A program made the translations under genes and the position numbers. Under the pieces are notes generated by a model, which worked only from the letters and a program-made list of their open reading frames with translations, was not told where the DNA came from and searched no databases. Positions 1 through 7,869 of a stretch of DNA of 47,391 nt are shown here, piece after piece. Numbering within the stretch: the stretch's first letter is position 1; each line of letters begins with the position of its first letter. Origin of the DNA: Sedimentisphaerales bacterium (GTDB taxonomy: Bacteria > Planctomycetota > Phycisphaerae > Sedimentisphaerales > Anaerobacaceae); assembly GCA_016936075.1 (NCBI GenBank), contig JAFGPS010000164.1, positions 1 to 47,391 on the forward strand. Reading direction: 5' to 3'.

Positions 1-441
1 CTACTTAAATATGAAATATATGAAAAATATTTACTTTTCAACGTTGGGAGAAAACAACACTCTCCCTCTGTAATTGGCGCGGTGTTATGTTTTTGATTGA
101 AAAGTGCGCCAAAAATGAGGGTAGTGACATAGGCTCGAAATCGCTAAGTCCATGTGCGGCCTGAAATAAAAATTATTTTATTTTTTTCTAAATTTCGCTG
201 TGGGGCGCTACAATTTTGAACGAAAAGTAAGCTGAAAATGAGGCCTGCCCTGAGTCCGCCAGTGGCGGATCAAAGGGGTAGGAAAAAAGGCAAAAGGCAA
301 AAGGTAAAAGTGAAAAGGAAAAAAGTCATGGAACAACTATTTATTTTAGTAACATGGGATTCAATGTATATCTTGATTTTATTGGTATGAATAAATAAAA
401 TGTCATTATGAAATAAGCAACTTCTAATAGGAGAATTTAAA
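1..441. other. Intergenic region at the left edge
   Basis: I see no gene here. The stretch is AT-rich. It holds two diverged copies of a short unit containing CGAAAAGT/TGAAAAGT followed by AAAATGAGG, at about 93-120 and 215-242. A purine-rich low-complexity tract built on GGCAAAAG/GGTAAAAG units runs over about 281-327. The last 70 bases carry the promoter and ribosome-binding site of the gene that starts at 442. Confidence 0.5.
373..401 (+). promoter_or_regulatory. Sigma-70-type promoter for the 442 gene
   Basis: TTGATT (373-378) and TAAAAT (396-401) are separated by 17 bases. Transcription would begin near 408. A ribosome-binding site, AGGAG, lies at 429-433, eight bases before the ATG at 442. 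Confidence 0.5.
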
Positions 442-792
442 ATGGGTTTCCCGAGAAAGTTTAAGAAATTACTCGAAATAGAATTAAAAGATGTCGAAGT
501 ACCTGATTATGTATGGTTAACTTATGAGGTTTGTGCATGTGAAAAAGATTCCTGCGGCTGGGGAGGATGGTCGGTTGCTGATGGAGTGTTTAAAAAAGAT
601 AATAAAAAGCATAATAATGCCACCGGAGATAAAGTTCTTTCATTTAAAGGTGACCAAATCTGTCCAAGGTGTGGAAAAGATACGTTTCGTACAGCTGCAT
701 CCATTCGCTTAATCCCTTCTGATGATCAGAGAGATCCTTACGAAGTAGCAGGTATAGATATTGATACTTTGCCAATTGAATATGAAGATTAA
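442..792 (+). CDS. Small Cys-rich hypothetical protein, zinc-ribbon-like
   Basis: A 116-residue soluble protein that I do not recognise. A cluster CACxxxxCGW lies at about residues 31-39 and a CPRC knuckle at about 75-78. Together these two pairs look like a split zinc ribbon, so metal binding is plausible. The C-terminus is acidic. There is no signal peptide or membrane segment. The ATG at 442 is preceded by a good AGGAG, and a sigma-70-like promoter lies just upstream, so the gene is probably real and monocistronic. The downstream gene is on the opposite strand, with REP-type hairpins between them. No function can be assigned. Confidence 0.7.
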   Translation: MGFPRKFKKLLEIELKDVEVPDYVWLTYEVCACEKDSCGWGGWSVADGVFKKDNKKHNNATGDKVLSFKGDQICPRCGKDTFRTAASIRLIPSDDQRDPYEVAGIDIDTLPIEYED

Positions 793-815
793 TTCCATAT
801 TTGGTGGGGCAAGCC

Positions 816-870
816 GTAGGGTGTGCTGTGCACACCAATATTTCGAACAGGTGTGCACAGCACACCCTAC
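816..870. repeat. REP / inverted REP pair, GTAG-headed
   Basis: A perfect 21-base inverted repeat: arms 816-836 and 850-870 with a 13-base spacer. Each arm is itself a hairpin of the RAYT-mobilised REP type: a GTAG head followed by GGTGTGC-TGT-GCACACC. It lies between converging genes, the usual place for such elements. Confidence 0.75.
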
Positions 871-925
871 AAATATTTTAAATTTTTAAGACGAATTTAG
901 ATATATTACGAAGATTGCCGCCCAT

Positions 926-946
926 GTAGGGTGCGTTACAACGCAC
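926..946 (+). repeat. Third GTAG-headed REP hairpin
   Basis: GTAG, then the hairpin GTGCGTT-AC-AACGCAC (931-946). It shares the GTAGGGTG beginning with the pair at 816-870 and lies 56 bases after it, so it is probably another member of the same REP family. It sits just before the stop codon of the ABC-F gene. Confidence 0.6.
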
Positions 947-966
947 AAAATAAAACTATCTACGTT

Positions 967-2916
967 TTATCCTGCCCGGTGTTCGTAGGCATGGTAGAGC
1001 AGGTCAAGTTCGGCTTCTTTGGCACTGTACTGCTCCTGAAGCTCTGCGAACTGGTCGGGATTTTTATAGATGTTTTCGTCGCCGAACCGTTCACGCATTT
1101 TTGCAAGCTCTTCTTCCAGTTCAGATATCATCTCCTCGATTTTTTCCACTGAATATTTGTTGAATCGTTTCAACTCTTCGGGAGTTTGGTTTTTTGGTTT
1201 TTTAGTGTTCGAACCTCTGCGTTTTGTCGAGCCGGATTTTGATTTTTCTTTTTTCTGTTTAGTCTCGATGCGCTCTGCTACTAACGAAGCATAGTTTGAA
1301 TAGACAGGAGTGGTATTTATAAACTCAGTTTTACCAAGGCAGCGATTTCCAAGCTCATCTGTGCCTATTACGATGAGTTTATCTAAAATGCGGTCCAAAA
1401 AATAGCGGTCGTGACTTACAACAATGATTGTTCCTTCGTAATCATTGAGCGATTCTTCGAGCATTTCCCTGCTTGCAATATCGAGATGGTTCGTAGGTTC
1501 GTCCATTACCAGTACATCCGGCTCAGATAAAACAAGCTTGCAGAGCATGAGACGGTTCTTCTGGCCGCCGCTTAAATCGCCGCAGAGTTTGAAAACATCG
1601 TCACCTGAAAAAAGAAACGCACCAAGGCGGCCGCGAACCTTTTCCGTAGACAAATCCGGATTTACACTTATTGCTTCCTCTAAAACAGTCCTTTCAGGAT
1701 TAAGTACATCACCATGCTGGTCGAGGTAACCTATGCGAAGACTTTTTCCCATTCGAACAGTTCCCGAAGTAGGTTCCATTTGTCCCAGTGCCAAACGCAA
1801 AAAAGTACTCTTTCCTGTTCCGTTCGGTCCTGTTATACCGAAACGTTCGCCTCTTAATATATCGAAAGATAGATTTTCAAAGAGAGTCAGGTCGCCAAAA
1901 GATTTTCCAAGGTTTTCGCTTCGCAATATAAGTTCGCTTCCCGATTTATTTGTGCCGAAAGAAAAACTTATTGTTTTCTGGTCGGTCGACTTATCGAGAA
2001 AATCCGGATTATCCTTAAGAAGTCTGTCGAGTTGCGTCCTTCGTCCACGTGCGGTTTTTCGCATCCCTTCCTGGTTTATGTTCCTCGCGATAAAATCTCT
2101 CGTTCGCTCGACCATTTCGACACGTTTTATATGCTCACGATCCTGCTGTAATTTTAAGGTTTCTCTCGTTTGGACATAGGTACTGTAATTTCCCTTCCAG
2201 ACTTTTGCTTTGCGTTTTTCAATCTCGATAATCTTGCATGATGTCTTATCCAGAAGATGCCTGTCGTGACTGATTATGACGGCGGCACCATTGAAGTTGA
2301 GAAGGAATTTTTCCAGCCATTCAGTCGCCTGTATATCAAGATGATTTGTAGGCTCATCGAGCAAAAGCAGGTCGGCATCAAGCATTAAAACCTGCGCAAG
2401 ACCGAGCCGTGATAACTGTCCGCCGCTAAGTGCCGTAGTTTTCGCATGATGTAATTCTTCATCAAATCCAAGTCCGGCGAGTGTCGTCTGGATATTTGTT
2501 TCGTATGCGTAACCTCCGGCTACTTCGAAATCATGACAGAGCCTGTCATACTGCGCCATTTTCGATTTTAAGTCTGAGCCGTGAAGGTTTTCCATTTCGT
2601 GCGTGGCATTGTGAATTTGTTTTTGCAGTTTCACGATATGTTCCACACCCGCGTGCATTTCTTCGAGTACAGTATTTTCACCGCTGAATGCTGACTCCTG
2701 CGGCAGATAGCCGATTCTCAAACCTTTTTGCTTTATGACTTTTCCCACATCAGGCGTAATCTGGCCGGTGATGAGCTTAAAAATCGTGCTCTTTCCGGTT
2801 CCGTTTGCTCCGACCATACCAACTTTTTCGTTCGGATGCAGCGTAAGATTCATCTTGTCCAGAACGATTTCCGACCCGAATGAAACGTGTATATCATTTA
2901 ATATTACAAGAGACAT
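967..2916 (-). CDS. ABC-F family ATPase (ribosome-associated)
   Basis: About 649 residues with two ABC ATPase domains on one chain and no membrane segments, which is the ABC-F architecture. Domain 1 has Walker A GANGTGKST, signature LSGGQ and Walker B LLLLDEPTNHLD. Domain 2 has GPNGTGKST, LSGGQ and LVMDEPTNHLD. A charged linker rich in Arg/Lys lies between them. The C-terminus is a Lys-rich segment followed by a helical hairpin/coiled coil, as in Uup-like members. ABC-F proteins act on the ribosomal E site in translation control or antibiotic protection; the exact subfamily cannot be decided here. I prefer the ATG at 2916 over an in-frame TTG four codons upstream, because conserved residues start right after it. 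It ends the minus-strand run beginning with pilT, 116 bases after the previous gene, and may have its own promoter. Confidence 0.92.
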   Translation of the reverse strand: MSLVILNDIHVSFGSEIVLDKMNLTLHPNEKVGMVGANGTGKSTIFKLITGQITPDVGKVIKQKGLRIGYLPQESAFSGENTVLEEMHAGVEHIVKLQKQIHNATHEMENLHGSDLKSKMAQYDRLCHDFEVAGGYAYETNIQTTLAGLGFDEELHHAKTTALSGGQLSRLGLAQVLMLDADLLLLDEPTNHLDIQATEWLEKFLLNFNGAAVIISHDRHLLDKTSCKIIEIEKRKAKVWKGNYSTYVQTRETLKLQQDREHIKRVEMVERTRDFIARNINQEGMRKTARGRRTQLDRLLKDNPDFLDKSTDQKTISFSFGTNKSGSELILRSENLGKSFGDLTLFENLSFDILRGERFGITGPNGTGKSTFLRLALGQMEPTSGTVRMGKSLRIGYLDQHGDVLNPERTVLEEAISVNPDLSTEKVRGRLGAFLFSGDDVFKLCGDLSGGQKNRLMLCKLVLSEPDVLVMDEPTNHLDIASREMLEESLNDYEGTIIVVSHDRYFLDRILDKLIVIGTDELGNRCLGKTEFINTTPVYSNYASLVAERIETKQKKEKSKSGSTKRRGSNTKKPKNQTPEELKRFNKYSVEKIEEMISELEEELAKMRERFGDENIYKNPDQFAELQEQYSAKEAELDLLYHAYEHRAG

Positions 2917-3032
2917 TTTTATACTCAATAACGAAAAAAGGATTTATGACCCTTAAAGCGATAAATCCTGAAATTAATCTATACTTAGAAGATTTTGTAA
3001 TTATACCAGAATATTTTGATAAAGCCAGATGC

Positions 3033-3929
3033 TTACCATTTAAAGTAACAGCCATAATGTCGGTAGAACAGGCCGATTGAACGCATTGTAAAAACCGCAA
3101 GCATCTGGATAGCAATATTGGCAAGTAGATTCAAAGCAATAACGAGCTTGCTTTTGCCGATGAGGTCTCCATATTCCACATTACTTATTTCAAGGTAGAA
3201 AGTCAAAACGAAGAGAGCCGCGACTATTAAGTACGGCCAAAATGCTTTAATTACCGGTTTTAGAATATTGGCGGGATTAAAAATACTGATCAAATTACCC
3301 ACGACAGAAATAGTTAAAATACCAACCGGGAACAAGCCACACCCGATGATAGTCAATGCTATGAAAATGAAACTATCATCGCCTAAGTTTTGATGTGCGA
3401 TTATTGCGGGCAGTTCGACAACAATAAAAACCATCGAAATAAGATATACCGACTTTACGGTATGCCAGATGAATCCGAAAAAGCCGTCCATATAAACATC
3501 GGGCAAGTCGTCGAAATCCAGTGCCGCGTCGCGTATCATTTCCATGTAATACCAGAACAGGCAGCCCCAGCAGGCAAGGGTGACTATTTGCCCGAGAAAG
3601 CCCTGTATTCTGAAACCACCCATTTCAAAAGAATAGTCAACGTGCCCGGTAAAAAATTTGAAGCATACAGCCGCTATGACAAAAACCAGCCCGGTTGCGT
3701 TTTCCGGCCTGATAAAAAGTTTCCAGTTGTCAATAAATACCGCACGATAAAAACCTTCAACTGGTTCGTTTATTTCTTCGGGCGGTTTTATTGTTTGTAC
3801 CTTATCGAAGCTTTTTGATGGTATGACAAAACGTTCTTTGCAGTTTGCGCAGTGTGCGTTTTTGCCAGCATGCTGGTCGGCAAAAGCGATAAGTTGATTA
3901 CATTTTGGACAGTTGAATTCGATTGTCAT
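3033..3929 (-). CDS. Zinc-ribbon membrane protein, second of a tandem pair
   Basis: A 298-residue protein. The first 35 residues form a zinc ribbon: CPKC near residue 8, then HCxxC after a FADQHAGK turn. This small module is common at the start of planctomycete membrane and kinase proteins. A linker follows (IKPPEE...), then about five or six hydrophobic segments from residue 75 to the end, finishing with GLFYRHYGCYFKW. It is a clear paralogue of the gene next to it (304 residues): the first 45 residues are nearly identical and the end motif GLFYRHY is shared. Its ATG lies four bases after the neighbour's stop, so the two are translationally coupled. The transmembrane part resembles DUF4013-like multi-pass proteins only loosely. 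Function unknown. Confidence 0.8.
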   Translation of the reverse strand: MTIEFNCPKCNQLIAFADQHAGKNAHCANCKERFVIPSKSFDKVQTIKPPEEINEPVEGFYRAVFIDNWKLFIRPENATGLVFVIAAVCFKFFTGHVDYSFEMGGFRIQGFLGQIVTLACWGCLFWYYMEMIRDAALDFDDLPDVYMDGFFGFIWHTVKSVYLISMVFIVVELPAIIAHQNLGDDSFIFIALTIIGCGLFPVGILTISVVGNLISIFNPANILKPVIKAFWPYLIVAALFVLTFYLEISNVEYGDLIGKSKLVIALNLLANIAIQMLAVFTMRSIGLFYRHYGCYFKW

Positions 3930-3933
3930 TTTT

Positions 3934-4848
3934 TTACCAAGGCGCGTGACAACTATAGTGACGATAAAACAAACCTATAGCTCGTATCGAAAAAATCAAC
4001 ATGAGCTGTGAAACAATATTCAATACAAGGCCGATTCCAATTTGTGTCGGGTCCTTCGGAATAAATTGTATTGAAAATAGCTGCATGAAAATAGCTGTTG
4101 AAAGATAAACATATACAACAAGGTACGGCTTGAAGCCGCGAACTACCTGCTTTATTAAATAGTCCGGTCGCAATAGAAGCAGATCTTTACCTATCGCAAC
4201 ATTCATTATCGCTACAGGGAGAAAGAGCAGGCTGAATGAATAAATAAATAATGACAGGACATGATGCGATTCAAATATGTTTTTGAATATTATATATATG
4301 AAGATACTTGGTAAACTAACCGCGATAAAGATAATGAATAACGAATAACAGGATGATGCGACTTTCCATATGAAGCTGTAAAATCCTCCCAGAATAACTT
4401 CCGGGAAATTTTCCTGGTCATAACCTGTTTCATAAATAATTTCCCTGTAATACCAGAATAAAAATCCCCATGATAATCCTGTGCACAACCATCCAAACGG
4501 CAGGAAAATAGTTATTACGCCTCCGCTTTTGGTTGTAATAGGTATTTCGATATTTCTATGGCCATTGAAAAAATAGAATATAGCCGCAACAAAGGTAAAT
4601 ACCATACCTGTAATATTTTTCGGATTGAAAAAGAGTTTCCAATTGTCTATTAACGCCGCATGGTAAAAACCCGGGATTGGATCGGAAGGTTTTTCTTTGG
4701 GTGGCTTGATGGTTTGGATTTTACCAAAGCTTTTGTCAGGTATGAAAAAACTCTGGTTGCAAGCGGAACAATGCGCACGTTTGCCGGCGTGCTTGTCAGC
4801 AAAAGCTATGACCGAATTACACTTGGGACAATTAAACTCGATAGTCAT
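3934..4848 (-). CDS. Zinc-ribbon membrane protein, first of a tandem pair
   Basis: A 304-residue paralogue of the following gene. An N-terminal ribbon has CPKC and HCxxC around a FADKHAGKR turn. A Pro/Lys linker and then about six hydrophobic segments follow, with the C-terminal motif GLFYRHYSCHAPW. The start lies 49 bases after the pilT stop in the same direction, so pilT and both paralogues probably share a transcript. No clear Shine-Dalgarno sequence precedes the ATG. The two copies diverge most in the membrane-spanning half, while the ribbon and the IQTIKPP linker stay conserved. That suggests the cytoplasmic ribbon is under stronger constraint. No function is known to me. Confidence 0.8.
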   Translation of the reverse strand: MTIEFNCPKCNSVIAFADKHAGKRAHCSACNQSFFIPDKSFGKIQTIKPPKEKPSDPIPGFYHAALIDNWKLFFNPKNITGMVFTFVAAIFYFFNGHRNIEIPITTKSGGVITIFLPFGWLCTGLSWGFLFWYYREIIYETGYDQENFPEVILGGFYSFIWKVASSCYSLFIIFIAVSLPSIFIYIIFKNIFESHHVLSLFIYSFSLLFLPVAIMNVAIGKDLLLLRPDYLIKQVVRGFKPYLVVYVYLSTAIFMQLFSIQFIPKDPTQIGIGLVLNIVSQLMLIFSIRAIGLFYRHYSCHAPW

Positions 4849-4897
4849 ATTCGCATTAAACTCTATCGTGCGTTATTTTATTTCTACTTATAAACTC

Positions 4898-6034
4898 TCA
4901 CTGTCTCTGCATACAATCGACAAATGTTTTGAGATTGTTACACCATTTTTTCGCTTCGAGCAGGTCGATTTTGTCGGCTTTGACAAGATTCGTAAGATGT
5001 TTTTCCAAAGTTATCATTTTTTCGTCCGGCCTGTTCTGCGTCTTCGTTTGCAATTGTGAATAAAGCTGCTCAATCTTGCCAGTTCTAATCAGGTTGGCAC
5101 AGGCGTAATTATTGTTGAGGATTTCCATAGCCACGAGTCTGCCGTCACCGGCTTTTTTCGGTATGAGTTTCTGGCTTACAATATATGCCAGTCCGAGCGA
5201 TAGCTGGTTGCGTACTTCCGCCTGTCTTCCTTCCGGGAAGTAATCGAGAATTCGTGTCACTGTACCTGTGGTATCTCTCGTATGCAAAGTTGAAAAGACC
5301 AGGTGTCCGGTCTCTGCTGCCATGAGTGTCATTGAAATTGTTTCTGCATCTCGCATTTCACCGACAAATATTATATCCGGGTCCTGCCTGAGCATTTCCT
5401 TCAGGCCGCCGTTAAAAGATGGGACATCTTTGCCGACTTCACGCTGCGATATTATGGAATAATTCTGCGGCAAAATATATTCTATCGGGTCCTCTACAGA
5501 CATAATTCTGCATGCGCTTTTCTGGCTTATTCTGTTAATAATCGATGCGATGGTAGTCGATTTTCCCGCCCCGGTAATACCAGTCATCAGTATAAGGCCG
5601 TGCTTGCGCGCGACCATGTCCTCCCAAACATTATTCGGAAAGCCAATATCATTTATATCTGGAATATCGAGCGAAAGCGCTCTTATAGCGGCCGCAAGAC
5701 CATCGTTTTCCTGGAAAATGTTTATACGAAACTGGAGCTGACCCATCCTGTATGAGCAATCAACACTAAAGTTTGCCTGGAGTTTTTCCTGGTTCTTTTT
5801 GGTCAGGAACGGGTAAATAAGTTTTTTCGCCATATCGTGCGTAATTTTCGGCCCTTTGAGTTTTACAAGGTCGCCATCAATTCGATATGCCGGAGGGGCA
5901 CCAACTTTTATGTGTAGGTCTGAAACTCGAAGAGCACCTCGCTTCTCGAAATAGTCAAGCATATCCTGCAGACTAATCAATCCCTGCTCCGCGGTTGGAT
6001 ATACTTTTTCATTTACAGAAAATTCGTCCGACAT
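4898..6034 (-). CDS. pilT: Type IV pilus retraction ATPase PilT
   Basis: A 378-residue secretion ATPase of the GspE/PilT superfamily with PilT-like order. The N-terminal PAS-like part carries the SDLHIKVGAPPAYRIDG signature. It is followed by Walker A GITGAGKST, the Asp box around SVEDPIEY, Walker B DIIFVGEMRDAETI and the His box GHLVFSTLHT. PilT hexamers use ATP to depolymerise pilin and retract type IV pili (twitching, DNA uptake). I choose the ATG at 6034 because it follows a strong GGAGG, not the in-frame codon 12 triplets upstream. No other pilus gene is in the window. It heads a probable operon with two zinc-ribbon membrane proteins. The C-terminus ends in an alpha-helical region with a Cys-Met tail. 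Confidence 0.92.
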   Translation of the reverse strand: MSDEFSVNEKVYPTAEQGLISLQDMLDYFEKRGALRVSDLHIKVGAPPAYRIDGDLVKLKGPKITHDMAKKLIYPFLTKKNQEKLQANFSVDCSYRMGQLQFRINIFQENDGLAAAIRALSLDIPDINDIGFPNNVWEDMVARKHGLILMTGITGAGKSTTIASIINRISQKSACRIMSVEDPIEYILPQNYSIISQREVGKDVPSFNGGLKEMLRQDPDIIFVGEMRDAETISMTLMAAETGHLVFSTLHTRDTTGTVTRILDYFPEGRQAEVRNQLSLGLAYIVSQKLIPKKAGDGRLVAMEILNNNYACANLIRTGKIEQLYSQLQTKTQNRPDEKMITLEKHLTNLVKADKIDLLEAKKWCNNLKTFVDCMQRQ

Positions 6035-6131
6035 ATCTGCCTCCAAATAAAAATAAGTCGCTACCGGCACATCCTTTGTTAATATAAAAAATCAGGATTT
6101 TTTATAAATATTTCGGAAAACCTTTGTTTAT

Positions 6132-6160
6132 AGTATATCCCGACGGGATTCGTAATGCAA
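6132..6160 (-). promoter_or_regulatory. Sigma-70-type promoter for pilT, palindrome in the spacer
   Basis: Read on the minus strand: TTGCAT (6155-6160), 17 bases, TATACT (6132-6137). A near-perfect palindrome, ATCCC-GACGG-GAT at 6137-6149, lies in the spacer and could be an operator, or only a dispersed palindrome. Confidence 0.6.
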
Positions 6161-6190
6161 AAGAATTATAAACTGATTATCTTAAGGTTA

Positions 6191-7846
6191 TTACTGCCAT
6201 TGCAATGCAGGTAGTTTTTTCTTTAACCGCTCCAGGCCTTCTTCGGTAACTTTAGAACGCTGTAAATAAAGCCATTTTAACGATTTCATATCTTCAAGAT
6301 ATTTAAGGCCATCATCGGTGATTTTTGAACCAATTAGATAAATCTCCTCTATTGATTTAATCTTTGCCAGATGTTTAAGACCTTCATTAGTTATATCCAG
6401 AGAATAAATTAACTCACCATCGTTATTTTTAATTGCGCTAATATATAAAAACTTTAAATTTTGCAATCCTGAAAGATGAGCAATATGAGCATCATATACT
6501 TCGGACCTCATATGTTTCAAAGACAACTCCTCCAACGAAGACAGTTTCCCCAAAGACACCCAATCTTCTTCTGAGGTCAATTTTACCTGGTTAAGATTAA
6601 GTATCTTTAACGAAGGCAGGGCGGCTAATGATCCTATTCCCTCACCTGTTATTTGAGTAGGTTCTATTGTAAGCTTTTGTAATGACTTCATGTTTTTTAA
6701 TTTCATAAGTCCTTCATTAGTCAAGCCTGTACCGATTGTCATCTCTTTTATATTGGACAGATTTGTCACTTTGCCAATTATTACATCCATTTTTTCTGTA
6801 TCGTCGATGTAAATACATTCTAAAGATGTCATTTTGGCCAAAAGTTCTAATCCCTTATCAGTAATGGATTTTCCATCAATAATTATATTTTTAAGTGATG
6901 GCAACCTGGAAAGATAACTTATGCCTTTGTCCGTAACACTAAAAAGAACAAGCAATTCCTCAAGATTGTTCAGACCTTCAAGATGAATAAAACAATTTTC
7001 AGTGACACCGGCTCCATAAAGCCTGAGTGTTTTAAGTTTCGTCATACCTTTCAAATAAGCAATGCCTTCATCATTTATCTGGGCATTATCCAAATTAAGG
7101 TGCTCAATATTTTTCAGACCAGCCAAATAAGCAAGACCTGCGTTTGTAACTTCCTGATTGCTTACAGATAACCTTCTTAAATGAGAGAGATTTTTCAGGT
7201 GAGAAAGACCTTCATCGTTTATACCCGGACTAAGAATTAATACTTGGAGTGATTTAATTTTTCCTATATGAACCATACCTGCATCAGTGGTAGGGGTAAA
7301 CGAAAGATTAAGATATTCAAGAGAAGGCAAATTAGAAAGATATGCCAGCTCATTGTCACCAACATCAGTATTGCTGAGACTAAGATTGTTAAGTGACTTG
7401 AGTTTATCAAAATATTTTAAACCTGTACCAAGTATATACGTTTCCTGAAGATCTATATTTCTTAATCCTGTCAAATTAGAAATATACTTGAACTGTTCAT
7501 CCTGAATCTCGACGCTCTGGCAAAAGAGCATTGCAAGATCATCTGGCTCTAACTTAGATAAAGCAGATAAATCGTTCCCAGCGTTTTTATCCAAATCCAG
7601 CCTTAAAGCTTTTCCCTGAGGAACTTTTACATCACCACGAGCTTCGCAAAGCGGCTGCCAATCAACATAACTGCTCGTATCAACATCGTTCATATCCAGT
7701 ATTAATAACATTCCCATCGATTTATCTTTCGGGAAATGAACGATTCGCTCCTGAGCTTCAGAAACTACGAAAGACATAAAAAACAGAGAAACACAAAGTA
7801 TATTGTAAAACGTAATATGAACACTATTCTTCTTTGAGTAAAGCAT
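6191..7846 (-). CDS. Exported leucine-rich-repeat protein lacking the redoxin-like module
   Basis: A 551-residue protein. A signal peptide covers about residues 1-31 (ending VSEAQ). A cap region beginning VHFPKDKSMG and containing RGDVKVPQGK follows. Then come 17 leucine-rich repeats of about 23-24 residues with the pattern LxxLxxLxxLxL...ITDEGL, to the end. The cap is shared with the next gene upstream (HFPNDKAVG...GDINIPEGK), so the two are paralogues. Unlike that gene, it stops directly after the last repeat and has no thioredoxin-like C-terminus. It is the last gene of the array, 23 bases after its neighbour, with a GGGAG five bases before the ATG. Leucine-rich repeats of this kind usually bind proteins; the ligand is unknown. 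It is probably periplasmic or surface exposed. Confidence 0.85.
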   Translation of the reverse strand: MLYSKKNSVHITFYNILCVSLFFMSFVVSEAQERIVHFPKDKSMGMLLILDMNDVDTSSYVDWQPLCEARGDVKVPQGKALRLDLDKNAGNDLSALSKLEPDDLAMLFCQSVEIQDEQFKYISNLTGLRNIDLQETYILGTGLKYFDKLKSLNNLSLSNTDVGDNELAYLSNLPSLEYLNLSFTPTTDAGMVHIGKIKSLQVLILSPGINDEGLSHLKNLSHLRRLSVSNQEVTNAGLAYLAGLKNIEHLNLDNAQINDEGIAYLKGMTKLKTLRLYGAGVTENCFIHLEGLNNLEELLVLFSVTDKGISYLSRLPSLKNIIIDGKSITDKGLELLAKMTSLECIYIDDTEKMDVIIGKVTNLSNIKEMTIGTGLTNEGLMKLKNMKSLQKLTIEPTQITGEGIGSLAALPSLKILNLNQVKLTSEEDWVSLGKLSSLEELSLKHMRSEVYDAHIAHLSGLQNLKFLYISAIKNNDGELIYSLDITNEGLKHLAKIKSIEEIYLIGSKITDDGLKYLEDMKSLKWLYLQRSKVTEEGLERLKKKLPALQWQ

Positions 7847-7869
7847 AATTACTCCCTTTTCTTTGGTTA

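Noticed and set aside
281-327. Short direct repeats (GGCAAAAG units) that might be a CRISPR-like or tandem array
   Set aside because: Units of about eight bases without spacers; only purine-rich low complexity.
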